DNA of 64,000 bases from CAINVV01 sp963663675 (GCA_963663675.1 OY760498.1:620001-684000), one strand, 5' to 3'. Counted from the first letter of the stretch, positions 17,619 through 26,233 are shown. A program made the numbers and translations. Notes: a model not told the origin generated them from the sequence alone.

Positions 17619-18065
17619 TTATTTTCCTTTTTCGGGAACCTTTTTGTTTTGACTGTTCCTCCTATTGGGAGTGCTCTCTTTTTTTGCCTGTCCAGGGGCT
17701 GCCTGTTTGGCTGCATTCTTGTTCTCATTGTAGCGCATATCCGGCGTCCCGTCTTTTTTTGTCGGACCTGCAGGAGCAGCTTTGGCTGCATCTTTGTTTT
17801 CCTTGTAACGCATATCCGGCGTTCCGTCTTTTTTTGTCGGCGCACCTGATTTTTGAGCTTCTGCTTTTAACTGACCGCCCTCTTTTGTTGCCGAATTGGC
17901 TTCAGTTTTGGCTTTTTCGCTGTCTTTTTTTGCCTTGCCGGCTTCAGCCTTGGCTTTCTCAGCCTCTTTTTTTACAGGTACTTTCGTTGCTGTTTTTGCA
18001 TCCTGGGCGAAAGTTACCATTGTGCTGAAGCACACGAGAACTAAAAAGAGAATTAGTTTTTTCAT
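17619..18065 (-). CDS. Secreted low-complexity Lys/Ala-rich repeat protein
   Basis: 148 residues from ATG 18065, chosen because it opens a clean signal peptide (MKKLILFLVLVCFSTMVTFAQ); an upstream ATG at 18092 would prefix nine residues. The mature protein is Lys/Ala/Glu-rich and unstructured or coiled (EKAKAEAGKAKKDSEKAKTE). It then carries two near-identical repeats with core TKKDGTPDMRYNENKNA and a third degenerate one (AKKESTPNRRNSQNKK). The DGTPDMRYKENK repeat is a recognisable short motif of Bacteroidota hypothetical proteins. The function is unknown; cell-surface or periplasmic location is inferred from the signal. The DNA under the repeats is also directly repeated, so copy number may vary between strains. 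Confidence 0.7.
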   Translation of the reverse strand: MKKLILFLVLVCFSTMVTFAQDAKTATKVPVKKEAEKAKAEAGKAKKDSEKAKTEANSATKEGGQLKAEAQKSGAPTKKDGTPDMRYKENKDAAKAAPAGPTKKDGTPDMRYNENKNAAKQAAPGQAKKESTPNRRNSQNKKVPEKGK

Positions 18066-18241
18066 TTTTAATCTTGTTTTATTATTCAACATTTTGTTAA
18101 AAACAACAGGTATTATCCCGTTGCTGTTTCGCTATGAATTTGTCCTGATTACAAATCATTTGAATTAAGTACCTTCCACCAGGAACATTAGTACAAATAT
18201 AACGACCTCAAGGTAAAAGTGGTATTGCAATTCCGCAATAG

Positions 18242-18970
18242 TTAGTTTAATTTCAGTAAATTAGAAACTGTTACAAATTCGAATCCCCGTTTTCTAAGAG
18301 CCGGGATGATCTCTTTGACCACTTCTGCTGTTTTGGGGGCATACCTTCCACCGGAAAGATGAAATACGATAATGGCTCCCGCCTTTGCCTTCTGCAATAC
18401 GTTTTGGACAATGGCATTGGTGTCACTGTTAAATGCATCCCCGCTGGCAAACGTCCAGCCGACAACATGGAGTCCATGTGAGCTCACCAGGGTTAAATCG
18501 GATGGATGAAAGCAACCTCCGGGAAATCGGAACAGCCTGGGTTTACTGCCCGTTAACTTAAAGAGTATATCCTGTGTCTTCTGAATATCCGCATTTTTTT
18601 CATTTTCAGGAAGAACAGGAAGACTAAAGCAACTATCAACAAACGCACGATGACTGTAGGAGTGGTTTCCTATTTCTAAAAGTGGATCGGAAGCGATTTC
18701 TTTAACTGCTTCAGGGTATTTTTCAGCCCACAAACCGGTGATAAAAATAGTTGCAGGTATTTCTTCCTGACGGATATAATCAATTATTTCAGCGTTGAAC
18801 AACGATTTTTCAGATCCGTTTTCCAGTTTTTTGGCCATCCCTTTCGTCATGCATGCATCGAATGTCAGGGCAATTTTCTTCGCAGATGCATTTGGAGACA
18901 AGATCTGTGCCCGGACCGCCGATGTTAAGATCGATAAGGAAAGGAATACAATGAGTAAGAGATTTTTCAT
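18242..18970 (-). CDS. Polysaccharide deacetylase (NodB/CE4 family), secreted
   Basis: 242 residues from ATG 18970, which begins the signal peptide MKNLLLIVFLSLSILTSAVRA; a promoter centred 25 nt upstream supports this start over the ATG at 19012. NodB motifs are LTFDACMTKG (first Asp; the second Asp of the usual FDDG is altered to Ala-Cys), HSYSHRAF (metal-binding His pair), RFPGG and VVGWTFASGDA. CE4 enzymes remove N- or O-acetyl groups from peptidoglycan, chitin oligomers or exopolysaccharide with a metal ion. The altered first motif makes exact activity uncertain. It is monocistronic. Confidence 0.85.
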   Translation of the reverse strand: MKNLLLIVFLSLSILTSAVRAQILSPNASAKKIALTFDACMTKGMAKKLENGSEKSLFNAEIIDYIRQEEIPATIFITGLWAEKYPEAVKEIASDPLLEIGNHSYSHRAFVDSCFSLPVLPENEKNADIQKTQDILFKLTGSKPRLFRFPGGCFHPSDLTLVSSHGLHVVGWTFASGDAFNSDTNAIVQNVLQKAKAGAIIVFHLSGGRYAPKTAEVVKEIIPALRKRGFEFVTVSNLLKLN

Positions 18971-18981
18971 AAATGCAGATG

Positions 18982-19012
18982 CAAAGTTAAGGATAAAAAA
19001 TCCGCAGGCCAA
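18982..19012 (-). promoter_or_regulatory. Bacteroidota promoter for the polysaccharide deacetylase gene
   Basis: On the minus strand, TTG (19012-19010), a 20-nt spacer, then TAACTTTG (18989-18982). Both elements and spacing match the Bacteroidota sigma-ABfr consensus. It ends 11 nt before ATG 18970, which gives a very short leader and rules against the longer start. Confidence 0.6.
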
Positions 19013-19129
19013 TCAGGCAGGAAAATCAAATCCCGGATTTTGTAATTTCCCCGGTAACAGGAAAGAGAGGAATTATAATTATAATATATCCTTGGATTAG
19101 TATCATATGTATTAAGTAGAACTTTTACT

Positions 19130-19508
19130 ATGAAAAATCAGCCTTTTTAATTTTGGCATTATTCATTTTTTCGTTTATTTCCAGTAGCCAGACTGGCAAT
19201 AATCTATCAGATAGTCAGCGAGCATACCTGTTGAAAGCATACCGGCATGAGAAAAATGGCCGGACTTACCTTTAAATCGGTGGCAAGCCAAAGGAGTGCG
19301 GGTTTCAGCACGGGTATTTGATGGCGAAAGAGATATTGGAGAATTTCCGGCTGTTAAGTACCGGCCTGACGCACGAACCTGTACTGGAATGGTCCTGGCA
19401 GGTAAACCATACCGGAAACATTTTGACTCCGAAACGTTTATTGCGACCGGCATTATGACGTCAGACGGGAAAATCGTGACTGGACACAACACTATGGATC
19501 TTCATTAA
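19130..19508 (+). pseudogene. Decayed C45-type acyltransferase/Ntn-hydrolase
   Basis: ATG at 19130 is followed by a run of five A; one extra A would open a signal peptide (AFLILALFIFSFISSSQ) and a frame that continues GNNLSDSQRAYLLKAYRHE to a stop at 19273-19275. Past that stop the same frame gives GKPKECGFQHGYLMAKEI, the GFQHGYLxAxEI motif of C45 acyltransferase-like hydrolases. The end, in another frame (about 19410-19508), reads FIATGIMTSDGKIVTGHNTMD, which matches the block after the catalytic Cys, though Cys is absent here. So there is a frameshift, an in-frame stop, another frameshift and a large internal deletion. No functional product is likely. Confidence 0.7.
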
Positions 19509-19611
19509 AATCCAATAAGCAATGTTATTCTTGACATTCTTCCTTAAAGGGGGCACCTGGTTTTAATGCAGTCACTCGGGGTTAATCCACATTGAGACGA
19601 ATCTTCACTTT

Positions 19612-20586
19612 TTACACGAAAGTGGCAGATAGCGGACCCAGGTACTGATCTGATCCATAAATTACACGAAGCCGGTGAGCAATTATTCTGACTTCAAAGG
19701 AGCCATTCCCCAGGGTTTCTCCGTCAGACTCCCCGGGCAGCGGAAAATCGGCACCAAGAACGATCTCTTTTCCCACGTGGGTTGAAACCCTTTTGTCACT
19801 TATGAACTTTCCTGAGTACAGGCCCTTGAAATTTGTGAGAATGCCCCAGATACCGATTTTCCGGATCACCGTAATGTGAAAAAGTCCCTGAAGCGGGTTA
19901 GCTTCCGGTACCTGCATCATTCCGCCTCCATTGAATTTTCCAAGGCCGATGCTCGCACTGAAAAGACTGACTTCCATCGGAATTCCGTCAATTGTAATCC
20001 GAACAGGCTTGCTTTGGTACCTTAAATAGCCCAGGAGAAGGCTCTGAATATAAACCCGGATGCCGGTTATTCCCTTGAATTTTAAAATGTTGGCATTTCT
20101 GGCTACCAGTGCATCGAAACCAAATCCAGCAATGTTGACGAAATAGCGGTTGGTGATTTTGCCATGCATTTTGCAAGAAATCTCTCCAACATCCTGCAAT
20201 ACAGTCTTATTTTCCCGGATAATGTCTATTGCTTTCTGGTAATGATCCGGAATGCCAAACGTTTTGATCCAGTCGTTGCCGGTTCCCACCGGTAGCATGC
20301 CAATGGTAATTTCTTGATATTTAGTATCTTCAGCAAGAAAAATACCGTTCACAATTTCATTGAGCGTGCCGTCGCCGCCTGCTACTATAATATGTGAGGA
20401 ACCTCCCGAAATCAATTCTTTGGCCAACTGGATGGCATGACCCGGATATTGGGATATTGAAAGCTGAAAATTAAGCTGGTTCTGATGAAGTAATTGTTCA
20501 ATCTTTTTTTGATCATGGGCACCTTTGCCCCCGCCTGCATGAGGGTTGAGAATGACCTGCCACAGAATCGAGGCTGAGTTTGGCAT
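19612..20586 (-). CDS. Diacylglycerol kinase-family lipid kinase (YegS/DagK-like)
   Basis: A 324-residue soluble lipid kinase of the DAGK catalytic family: LNPHAGGGKG near the N-terminus, the nucleotide-binding VAGGDGTLNEIVNGI, and GMLPVGTGNDWIKTFG. C-terminal half has the FNGGGMMQVPEANPLQG block and the DGE (SDGETLG) motif. It phosphorylates diacylglycerol or a related lipid with ATP, probably for phospholipid recycling. It reads away from the pgk terminator. The start ATG 20586 lies 34 nt downstream of a TAGATTTG promoter element. Confidence 0.88.
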   Translation of the reverse strand: MPNSASILWQVILNPHAGGGKGAHDQKKIEQLLHQNQLNFQLSISQYPGHAIQLAKELISGGSSHIIVAGGDGTLNEIVNGIFLAEDTKYQEITIGMLPVGTGNDWIKTFGIPDHYQKAIDIIRENKTVLQDVGEISCKMHGKITNRYFVNIAGFGFDALVARNANILKFKGITGIRVYIQSLLLGYLRYQSKPVRITIDGIPMEVSLFSASIGLGKFNGGGMMQVPEANPLQGLFHITVIRKIGIWGILTNFKGLYSGKFISDKRVSTHVGKEIVLGADFPLPGESDGETLGNGSFEVRIIAHRLRVIYGSDQYLGPLSATFV

Positions 20587-20619
20587 CTGAAGTTTGGTTA
20601 AGAAGTTGATTTCTTACTG

Positions 20620-20627
20620 CAAATCTA
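20620..20627 (-). promoter_or_regulatory. -7 element TAGATTTG for the lipid kinase gene
   Basis: An exact TAnnTTTG match on the minus strand, between the pgk terminator and the lipid kinase start. The -33 position falls inside the terminator stem and shows no TTG. Confidence 0.4.
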
Positions 20628-20635
20628 AAAAAAAT

Positions 20636-20660
20636 CGGGTGCAGAGACTCTCTGCACCCG
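20636..20660 (-). terminator. Rho-independent terminator of pgk
   Basis: An 11-bp GC-rich stem, CGGGTGCAGAG (20636-20646) with 20650-20660 and a 3-nt loop. On the minus strand it is followed by a run of eight T. It lies 36 bp beyond the pgk stop, a canonical intrinsic terminator. Confidence 0.85.
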
Positions 20661-20695
20661 AAAATATATGGGATCCTCGCGGGAACTCAATCAGG

Positions 20696-21889
20696 TTATT
20701 CCTGAACAGCAGCGATACCGGGAAGGACGCGGCCTTCAAGGTATTCAAGCATTGCACCACCGGCTGTTGAGATGTAGGATACTTTATCCGCGATACCGAA
20801 TTTGTTTACGGCAGCTACTGAATCACCACCACCGACAAGGGAGAATGCGCCGTTTGCAGTAGCTTTTACGATTGCATCTCCGATAGCTTTGGTACCAACA
20901 GCAAATTTGTCCATCTCAAAAACACCTACCGGTCCATTCCAAAGAATTGTTTTGGATTCTCCGATAACCTTACTGAAGTTTTTAATGGTCTCCGGACCGA
21001 CATCGAGACCTGACCAGTTGTCGTCAATAGCATTTGAAGGCACAACCTTTGTATTGGCAGTTTCAGCAAACGCGTCTGCTTCAACAACATCAACAGCAAA
21101 GTGAAACTGAACTCCTTTTTCCTTTGCTTTTACAAGAAGATTTTTGGCCAGTTCGATATAATCATCCTCACAGATGGAACCACCGATTTTTCCCCCCTGG
21201 GCTTTCACGAAAGTGTAAGTCATACCGCCTCCGATGATCAGGTGATCCACGGAATTGAGCAGGTTTTCGATAATGGTGATCTTGGAAGAAACTTTTGAAC
21301 CACCCATAATGGCAGTAAAAGGACGCTGCGGAGCTTTCAGTACTTTGTCAAGGCTTTCTACCTCGCTGGCAACAAGCAATCCGAACATTTTGTCTTTTGG
21401 AAAAAATTTGGCAATTACAGCAGTAGAAGCATGGGCACGGTGGGCAGTTCCAAATGCATCATTTACCCAACAGTCACCCAGTTCCGAAATCTGACGGGCA
21501 AATTCTTCATCACCACCTTCTTCTTCAGGATGGAAACGAAGATTTTCAAGTACCAGAATCTCTCCAGGTTTGAGAGCGGCGGCCAATGCTTTGGTCGCTT
21601 CTCCAACACAGTCAGGGGCCATTTTAACAGTTTTACCGCCCAGCAGTTTGCTGAGATGAGGTACCAGGTGCCTCATTGAATATTTATCCTCAGGCCCTTT
21701 TTTCGGACGGCCGAGGTGAGACATGATAATCACAGCTCCGCCTTTACCCAGAATTGCGTTAATGGTAGGTAAAGCCGCAGTCATGCGGGTATCATCGGTA
21801 ATTTCGAACTGTTCGTTGAGCGGAACATTGAAGTCAACTCTGATTAAGGCTTTTTTGCCAGAAAAGTCATAAGTTTCAATCGTCTGCAT
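20696..21889 (-). CDS. pgk: Phosphoglycerate kinase
   Basis: 397 residues, full length for PGK. Landmarks are KALIRVDFNVPL near the start, SHLGRPKG-like MSHLGRPKKG, the substrate-binding EEEGGDEEFARQI region, the nucleotide-binding GGSKVSSKITIIENLL and the C-terminal GGGDSVAAVNKFG. It converts 1,3-bisphosphoglycerate and ADP to 3-phosphoglycerate and ATP in glycolysis (reverse in gluconeogenesis). It is monocistronic, with its own -7 element (21920-21927) and intrinsic terminator (20636-20660). Confidence 0.98.
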   Translation of the reverse strand: MQTIETYDFSGKKALIRVDFNVPLNEQFEITDDTRMTAALPTINAILGKGGAVIIMSHLGRPKKGPEDKYSMRHLVPHLSKLLGGKTVKMAPDCVGEATKALAAALKPGEILVLENLRFHPEEEGGDEEFARQISELGDCWVNDAFGTAHRAHASTAVIAKFFPKDKMFGLLVASEVESLDKVLKAPQRPFTAIMGGSKVSSKITIIENLLNSVDHLIIGGGMTYTFVKAQGGKIGGSICEDDYIELAKNLLVKAKEKGVQFHFAVDVVEADAFAETANTKVVPSNAIDDNWSGLDVGPETIKNFSKVIGESKTILWNGPVGVFEMDKFAVGTKAIGDAIVKATANGAFSLVGGGDSVAAVNKFGIADKVSYISTAGGAMLEYLEGRVLPGIAAVQE

Positions 21890-21919
21890 ATTGTTGTAAA
21901 TTTAATTTTTTGAGAGGAT

Positions 21920-21927
21920 CAAAGATA
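21920..21927 (-). promoter_or_regulatory. -7 element TATCTTTG for pgk
   Basis: An exact TAnnTTTG match on the minus strand, 30 nt upstream of the pgk ATG at 21889. No matching TTG at -33. Confidence 0.45.
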
Positions 21928-22071
21928 GTGGAAATCTGTTTGATAAGCTTTTTTTCAGTGTTAATTTATTACTAATTCGATTGGCTGGGGCAAGTGTTAC
22001 ATCCCCTTAATACAATTTTTTTTACTTTTGGGAAGGGGCAATCAACTTATAGAATTTGCTTCATTGAATTT

Positions 22072-23196
22072 ATGCAATTTAAGGATGTTATTGGACAGAA
22101 CGGTACCAAAGAGCTTTTAATACAGCTTGCACAGGAGCATCGCGTCCCGCATGCCCTGATGTTGATAGGGCCACCCGGAAACGGCAAGCTGGGCATCGCC
22201 CTGGCTTTTGCCCAGTACCTGAATTGCACCGCTAAAACTGACAAGGATTCGTGCGGCACCTGCAGTTCCTGCCTTAAATACAGGAAACTGATTCACCCGG
22301 ATCTGCATTTTGCATTTCCGGTTGTCAAGGGTCCTTCTCTAAGCAAACCTACCAGTACGGACTTTATTGCAAAGTGGAGAGAATTTTTACTCGCAAATCC
22401 CTATCCGTTGTACGAAAGGTGGACTCAAACCATTGCCGAGGAGAACAAACAGGCGGTGATCTATGTGGATGAGGCATCTGAGATTATTCAGAAACTGAAT
22501 AAGAAATCTTATGAAGCCGACTACAAAGTCTCGTTGATATGGCTGCCCGAGACCATGCATCCGGCCTGTGCCAATAAAATCCTTAAAATACTGGAAGAAC
22601 CACCTGCAAATACCATATTTATCCTTGTCACAGAAGAGGAGCAGAAATTGTTGAGCACCATCAGGTCGAGATGCCAAACGATAAGGATTCCTAAAATTGA
22701 GGAAAATGACCTGGTTGCGGCACTTGCAAGACACCCTGCCCTGGGAAGCAACAATCCGGCCATTGTTGCAAGAATTGCCAGGGGAAATTATATTCTTGCG
22801 GAGGAATTTTTGTTGGAGGATGAAGTCCGGAAATACAATCACCGGCAGTACACTGCTTTGATGAGGTACGGTTATACCCGCAACCTTTCGGAATTGTTGG
22901 CCTGGTCGGATGAGCTTTCTATGGTTGGAAGAGTCAGGCAAATAAGTTTCCTACGGTATTGCAGCGAATTTACCCGCGAAAACTTTATGTCCAATTTCAG
23001 GCAGCCAGACCTGGTTACTATGGATGACAATGAGACGAAGTTTGCAGCGAAATTTGCGCCTTTCATCCAGGAAAAAAATGTGATACACCTGTTCACTGAA
23101 TTTGAAAAATCCCTCAGGGACATCGCTTCCAACGGGAACGCCAAAGCCATCTTTACGGACATGGCTATCAAGGTATCCAAGCTGATAAGGCTATAA
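22072..23196 (+). CDS. holB: DNA polymerase III, delta prime subunit
   Basis: 374 residues from ATG 22072 (MQFKDVIGQN), the usual start for this family; the frame extends upstream to 21994 but that leader is not conserved-looking. It is an AAA+ clamp-loader protein: P-loop GPPGNGKLG (Thr/Ser replaced by Leu, consistent with the non-ATPase delta prime subunit), zinc-finger-like CGTCSSC, and the sensor-region motif ILKILEEPPANTIFIL with SRCQTIRI. It helps load the beta clamp on DNA. It is followed by the ricT and gldH genes, a common Bacteroidota arrangement. Confidence 0.92.
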   Translation: MQFKDVIGQNGTKELLIQLAQEHRVPHALMLIGPPGNGKLGIALAFAQYLNCTAKTDKDSCGTCSSCLKYRKLIHPDLHFAFPVVKGPSLSKPTSTDFIAKWREFLLANPYPLYERWTQTIAEENKQAVIYVDEASEIIQKLNKKSYEADYKVSLIWLPETMHPACANKILKILEEPPANTIFILVTEEEQKLLSTIRSRCQTIRIPKIEENDLVAALARHPALGSNNPAIVARIARGNYILAEEFLLEDEVRKYNHRQYTALMRYGYTRNLSELLAWSDELSMVGRVRQISFLRYCSEFTRENFMSNFRQPDLVTMDDNETKFAAKFAPFIQEKNVIHLFTEFEKSLRDIASNGNAKAIFTDMAIKVSKLIRL

Positions 23197-23285
23197 TCCA
23201 CGGTTTCAGACCGGAACAATTGTATTATTTTGCGGGGAATGATCTTTTAACGGCTTGTCATGCATTTACCACCGGTAAAATTCAT

Positions 23286-23293
23286 TATTTTTG
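23286..23293 (+). promoter_or_regulatory. -7 element TATTTTTG upstream of ricT
   Basis: An exact TAnnTTTG match in the 175-bp gap between holB and ricT. A TTG exists at 23255-23257 but the 28-nt spacing is too long, so only the -7 element is supported. Confidence 0.35.
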
Positions 23294-23371
23294 TGCAAAA
23301 GTAGATATTAGCTAATGAAATACCCATTCCGACAAGTCGGGATCCACTGAAAATGAATTTTTGGGTATTCC

Positions 23372-24571
23372 ATGTGGCAAATAAAAAAAACTTATAATAT
23401 ACACATGAACCCTATACAAAAGGCAGGACGCGGATGTGCTGTGACCATGCATTCACGAAGCTGCACCAAATTAAACGTATATAACTGGCTTCATGACGTT
23501 CCAAATACGATCAATCAAAACGATATTGTTGAAATAAGATTCAAAAATACCCGTAAAGATTATTATACCAACGTCAATGACCTGCCATTAAAGCCTGGGG
23601 ATATTGTCGCTGTTGAGGCAAGTCCCGGTCACGATATTGGCGTAGTATCCCTTGTCGGAGATCTCGTCCTTAAGCAAATGAAAAGGCATAAGCCAACATT
23701 TGTGGACGGGGAGCTCCGTAAAATCTACCGTATTGCCAAGCCAGTCGACTTGCAGAAGTGGGAGGAGGCAACAGAGCTGGAACATGAAACCATGTTAAAG
23801 GCCCGCAAAATTGCGGAAGATCTGCGTTTGAACATGAAAATCGGTGATGTGGAATTCCAGGGGGATAAAACCAAAGCCATATTTTATTACATTGCAGATG
23901 AACGTGTTGATTTCCGTCAACTAATAAAAGTCTACGCAGATACTTTCCGCATTCGCGTTGAGATGCGCCAGATTGGCGCACGGCAGGAAGCCGGCAGGAT
24001 AGGCGGGATTGGCCCTTGCGGACGTGAACTGTGCTGCAGCTCGTGGATCTCCAACTTTGTCTCTGTAACCACCAACGCGGCCAGATACCAGGAGATTTCC
24101 CTGAATCCTCAGAAACTGGCCGGTCAGTGCAGCAAACTTAAGTGCTGTCTTAACTATGAGCTGGACTGTTACATTGATGCACAGTTAAATTTTCCTCCCA
24201 CAAACGTCCAGATTGAAACCGAAAAAGGAAATTACAACTACCTGAAAGCCGATATCTTTAAGGGTATATTCTGGTATGTCAAAGAAAATTACCAGGGCGG
24301 AGGTGTCATTGGTGTTTCAGTCGATAAGGTAAAAGAAATCCTGCGGCTGAACCGCAGCGGCAAGAAACTGCCTGATTTGACGGGCGATATTATGGAAATT
24401 CCGGAAGATGCAGCTCCGACTTACCAGAATTCGGTGGGGCAGGAGAGCCTCGACCGGTTCGACCAAAGTGCCGGAAAAGCCAGAAGAAAGAAACGTCACA
24501 AACCTATTCTTACACGTAAAAATTCATCGAATTCCAGTCATGACAGTTCAAAGGATGCTCCGGCTGATTAA
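23372..24571 (+). CDS. ricT: PSP1-domain protein, RicT (YaaT) family
   Basis: 399 residues. The PSP1 C-terminal domain lies in the middle (ADERVDFRQLIKVYADTFRIRVEMRQIGARQEA), followed by the two Cys-rich stretches typical of RicT: GPCGRELCCSSW and QCSKLKCCLNYELDCY. In Bacillus, RicT binds Fe-S clusters with RicA/RicF and affects mRNA maturation; in Bacteroidota the role is not settled. The start could be ATG 23372 or ATG 23405 (MNPIQKAGRG). The tail is Lys/Ser-rich and overlaps the start of gldH by about 30 nt. Confidence 0.88.
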   Translation: MWQIKKTYNIHMNPIQKAGRGCAVTMHSRSCTKLNVYNWLHDVPNTINQNDIVEIRFKNTRKDYYTNVNDLPLKPGDIVAVEASPGHDIGVVSLVGDLVLKQMKRHKPTFVDGELRKIYRIAKPVDLQKWEEATELEHETMLKARKIAEDLRLNMKIGDVEFQGDKTKAIFYYIADERVDFRQLIKVYADTFRIRVEMRQIGARQEAGRIGGIGPCGRELCCSSWISNFVSVTTNAARYQEISLNPQKLAGQCSKLKCCLNYELDCYIDAQLNFPPTNVQIETEKGNYNYLKADIFKGIFWYVKENYQGGGVIGVSVDKVKEILRLNRSGKKLPDLTGDIMEIPEDAAPTYQNSVGQESLDRFDQSAGKARRKKRHKPILTRKNSSNSSHDSSKDAPAD

Positions 24572-25034
24572 ATCTTTAATGCTCTTTCTTGTTATCCTTA
24601 CATCGCTTTTTGCCTGCCAAAAAAAGAGTGTGTTTAGTGATTACAAGGCACTTAAGGGGTCAAAATGGCATCAGGATTCCATTCTCAGATTTGATATGAC
24701 AGTTCCTGATTCAACCAAAATTTACAACCTTTTTCTCAACGTAAGGAATGAAGGGCGGTATCCTTACAGCAATCTCTGGTTATTTGTCAAAATCATTCCT
24801 CCAAAGGGGCAGGTTATCAATGATACCATTGAGCTGTCCCTTGCCAGTCCTGAGGGCAAATGGCTGGGTTACGGACTCGGTGATCTTTACGACATGAAAT
24901 ACCCTTACAAACAGACTACCTTTTTCCCCCATGCCGGGTACTATCGTTTTGAAGTCAGGCAAGGTATGCGGACCGAAGATGGGATATTGAGAGGAATTCA
25001 TGATTTCGGAATCACTCTTGACCGAAGCAACTGA
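24540..25034 (+). CDS. gldH: Gliding motility lipoprotein GldH
   Basis: About 164 residues from ATG 24540 (or ATG 24555). A lipoprotein signal ends in LTSLFAC, with Cys at the lipobox. The body (SDYKALKGSKWHQDSILRFD and the C-terminal DGILRGIHDFGITLD) matches GldH, a lipoprotein needed for gliding in Flavobacterium and widespread in Bacteroidota, including non-gliders. The start lies inside the end of ricT, indicating translational coupling. Exact role in the T9SS/gliding machine is unknown. Confidence 0.88.
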   Translation: MTVQRMLRLIKSLMLFLVILTSLFACQKKSVFSDYKALKGSKWHQDSILRFDMTVPDSTKIYNLFLNVRNEGRYPYSNLWLFVKIIPPKGQVINDTIELSLASPEGKWLGYGLGDLYDMKYPYKQTTFFPHAGYYRFEVRQGMRTEDGILRGIHDFGITLDRSN

Positions 25035-25041
25035 AAGCAAG

Positions 25042-25150
25042 ATATGAGCTATGAGAAATGAGAGATGAGATGATGGCCTGATGGCCTGCTTTATCCTTTA
25101 TCCTTTATCCTTTATCCTTTATCCTTTATCCTTTATCCTTTATCCTTTAC
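25042..25150 (+). repeat. Two adjoining 7-bp-period tandem repeats before trmB
   Basis: Positions 25042-25069 hold four heptamers of the form NNATGAG. Positions 25089-25150 hold eight exact copies of CTTTATC plus a partial ninth. The array ends 8 nt before the trmB start at 25159. Both have a 7-bp period, so slippage changes the spacing and reading frame upstream of the gene. Confidence 0.9.
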
Positions 25151-25158
25151 ATAAGTTT

Positions 25159-25914
25159 ATGAGTAAGAGAAAACTTGCCAAATTTGCTGAACTTAAGACT
25201 CTTCCGAACGTGGTTGAAGTTTCTTATGATGAATTGCAGAAAAGGCCCTTTGAGATGAAAGGCAATTGGGGGAGCCGGTTTTTTGAAAATGCTTTTCCCA
25301 TTGTATTGGAGGTAGGGTGCGGGAAAGGTGAATATACAGTTGGCCTTGCCGAGAAATTTCCCGGCAAGAATTTCATCGGAATTGATATCAAGGGTTCCAG
25401 AATGTGGACAGGGGCAAAGGACTCTTACGACAAAAGCCTGAAAAATGCCGCTTTTCTGCGTACCTATGTAGAACTGCTTCCGTCTTTCTTCGCTGCCGGG
25501 GAGGTAAGTGAAATCTGGATAACCTTTCCGGACCCCCAAATGAAAAAGCAACGCAAACGACTCACTTCTACTTCACATATTGAACATTACTGCAAGGTGA
25601 TGAAACCAGGAGGTGTAATTCATCTCAAAACGGACAGCAACTTCCTTTTTCAATATACTTCGGCAATGATTCATCATAACCGTTTTACCGTTGAGGTTGA
25701 AACCGATGATCTTTATGGCTCACCTTATGCTGACGAAATAATGGGTATAAAAACTTACTACGAACATCAATGGTTGAGCCGGGGGATGAAGATCAAATAC
25801 CTGAGATTTGTTCCACACATTGAAAACCTGGAAGAACCAGAAGTTGAAATTCCCAGGGATGAATACAGGAGCTTTGGAAGGGATCAAAGAAACAGGGTCG
25901 TACAAGATGAATGA
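25159..25914 (+). CDS. trmB: tRNA (guanine-N7-)-methyltransferase
   Basis: 251 residues from ATG 25159 (MSKRKLAKF), chosen because the frame upstream back to 25081 is only translated tandem repeat. SAM-binding motif I is EVGCGKGEYTVGLAEKFP, followed by GIDIKGSRMW and the TrmB signature ITFPDPQMKKQRKRLTS. It methylates G46 in the tRNA variable loop. The stop overlaps the next gene's start (ATGAATGA). The repeat array upstream is unusual for a housekeeping gene. Confidence 0.93.
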   Translation: MSKRKLAKFAELKTLPNVVEVSYDELQKRPFEMKGNWGSRFFENAFPIVLEVGCGKGEYTVGLAEKFPGKNFIGIDIKGSRMWTGAKDSYDKSLKNAAFLRTYVELLPSFFAAGEVSEIWITFPDPQMKKQRKRLTSTSHIEHYCKVMKPGGVIHLKTDSNFLFQYTSAMIHHNRFTVEVETDDLYGSPYADEIMGIKTYYEHQWLSRGMKIKYLRFVPHIENLEEPEVEIPRDEYRSFGRDQRNRVVQDE

Positions 25915-26233
25915 TTTTTACGATAAGGTTTACGAAACCACAAGGTTGATTCCTCCGGGAAGGGTGACAAGTTACGGTGCCATTGCACGTTACCTGGGTA
26001 CAGGATTATCTGCAAGGGTGGTGGGCTGGGCACTTAATGGTTCTCATGGCAGGGAGCCATTTGTTCCGGCTCACAGGGTGGTGAACAGGAACGGGTTGCT
26101 TACCGGGAAGGTCCACTTTCAGCCACCTTCGGCCATGCAGGAAATGCTGGAAAACGAAGGTGTGATCATAGTGGATGAAGCTGTGGTTAATTTTAAGGAG
26201 CATTTTTGGGATCCGTTGAAAGAACTGGGATGA
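25907..26233 (+). CDS. Alkyltransferase-like (ATL) DNA-binding protein
   Basis: 108 residues from ATG 25907. The fold is that of the MGMT C-terminal domain: DFYDKVYETTRLIPPGRVTSYGAIARYLG and the arginine-finger region. The active-site box, PCHR in alkylguanine methyltransferases, is PAHRVVNRNG here, so the acceptor Cys is Ala. This is the hallmark of ATL proteins, which bind O6-alkylguanine and hand the lesion to nucleotide excision repair rather than repairing it directly. It overlaps trmB by 8 nt. Confidence 0.85.
   Translation: MNDFYDKVYETTRLIPPGRVTSYGAIARYLGTGLSARVVGWALNGSHGREPFVPAHRVVNRNGLLTGKVHFQPPSAMQEMLENEGVIIVDEAVVNFKEHFWDPLKELG

Noticed and set aside
17600..17845. 81-codon minus-strand frame rich in Arg/Lys
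   Set aside because: It is the other frame of the repeats in the secreted repeat-protein gene; its own sequence has no signal or domain.
19175..19492. 105-codon minus-strand frame
   Set aside because: It is antisense to the C45-like pseudogene, whose plus-strand peptides match a family.
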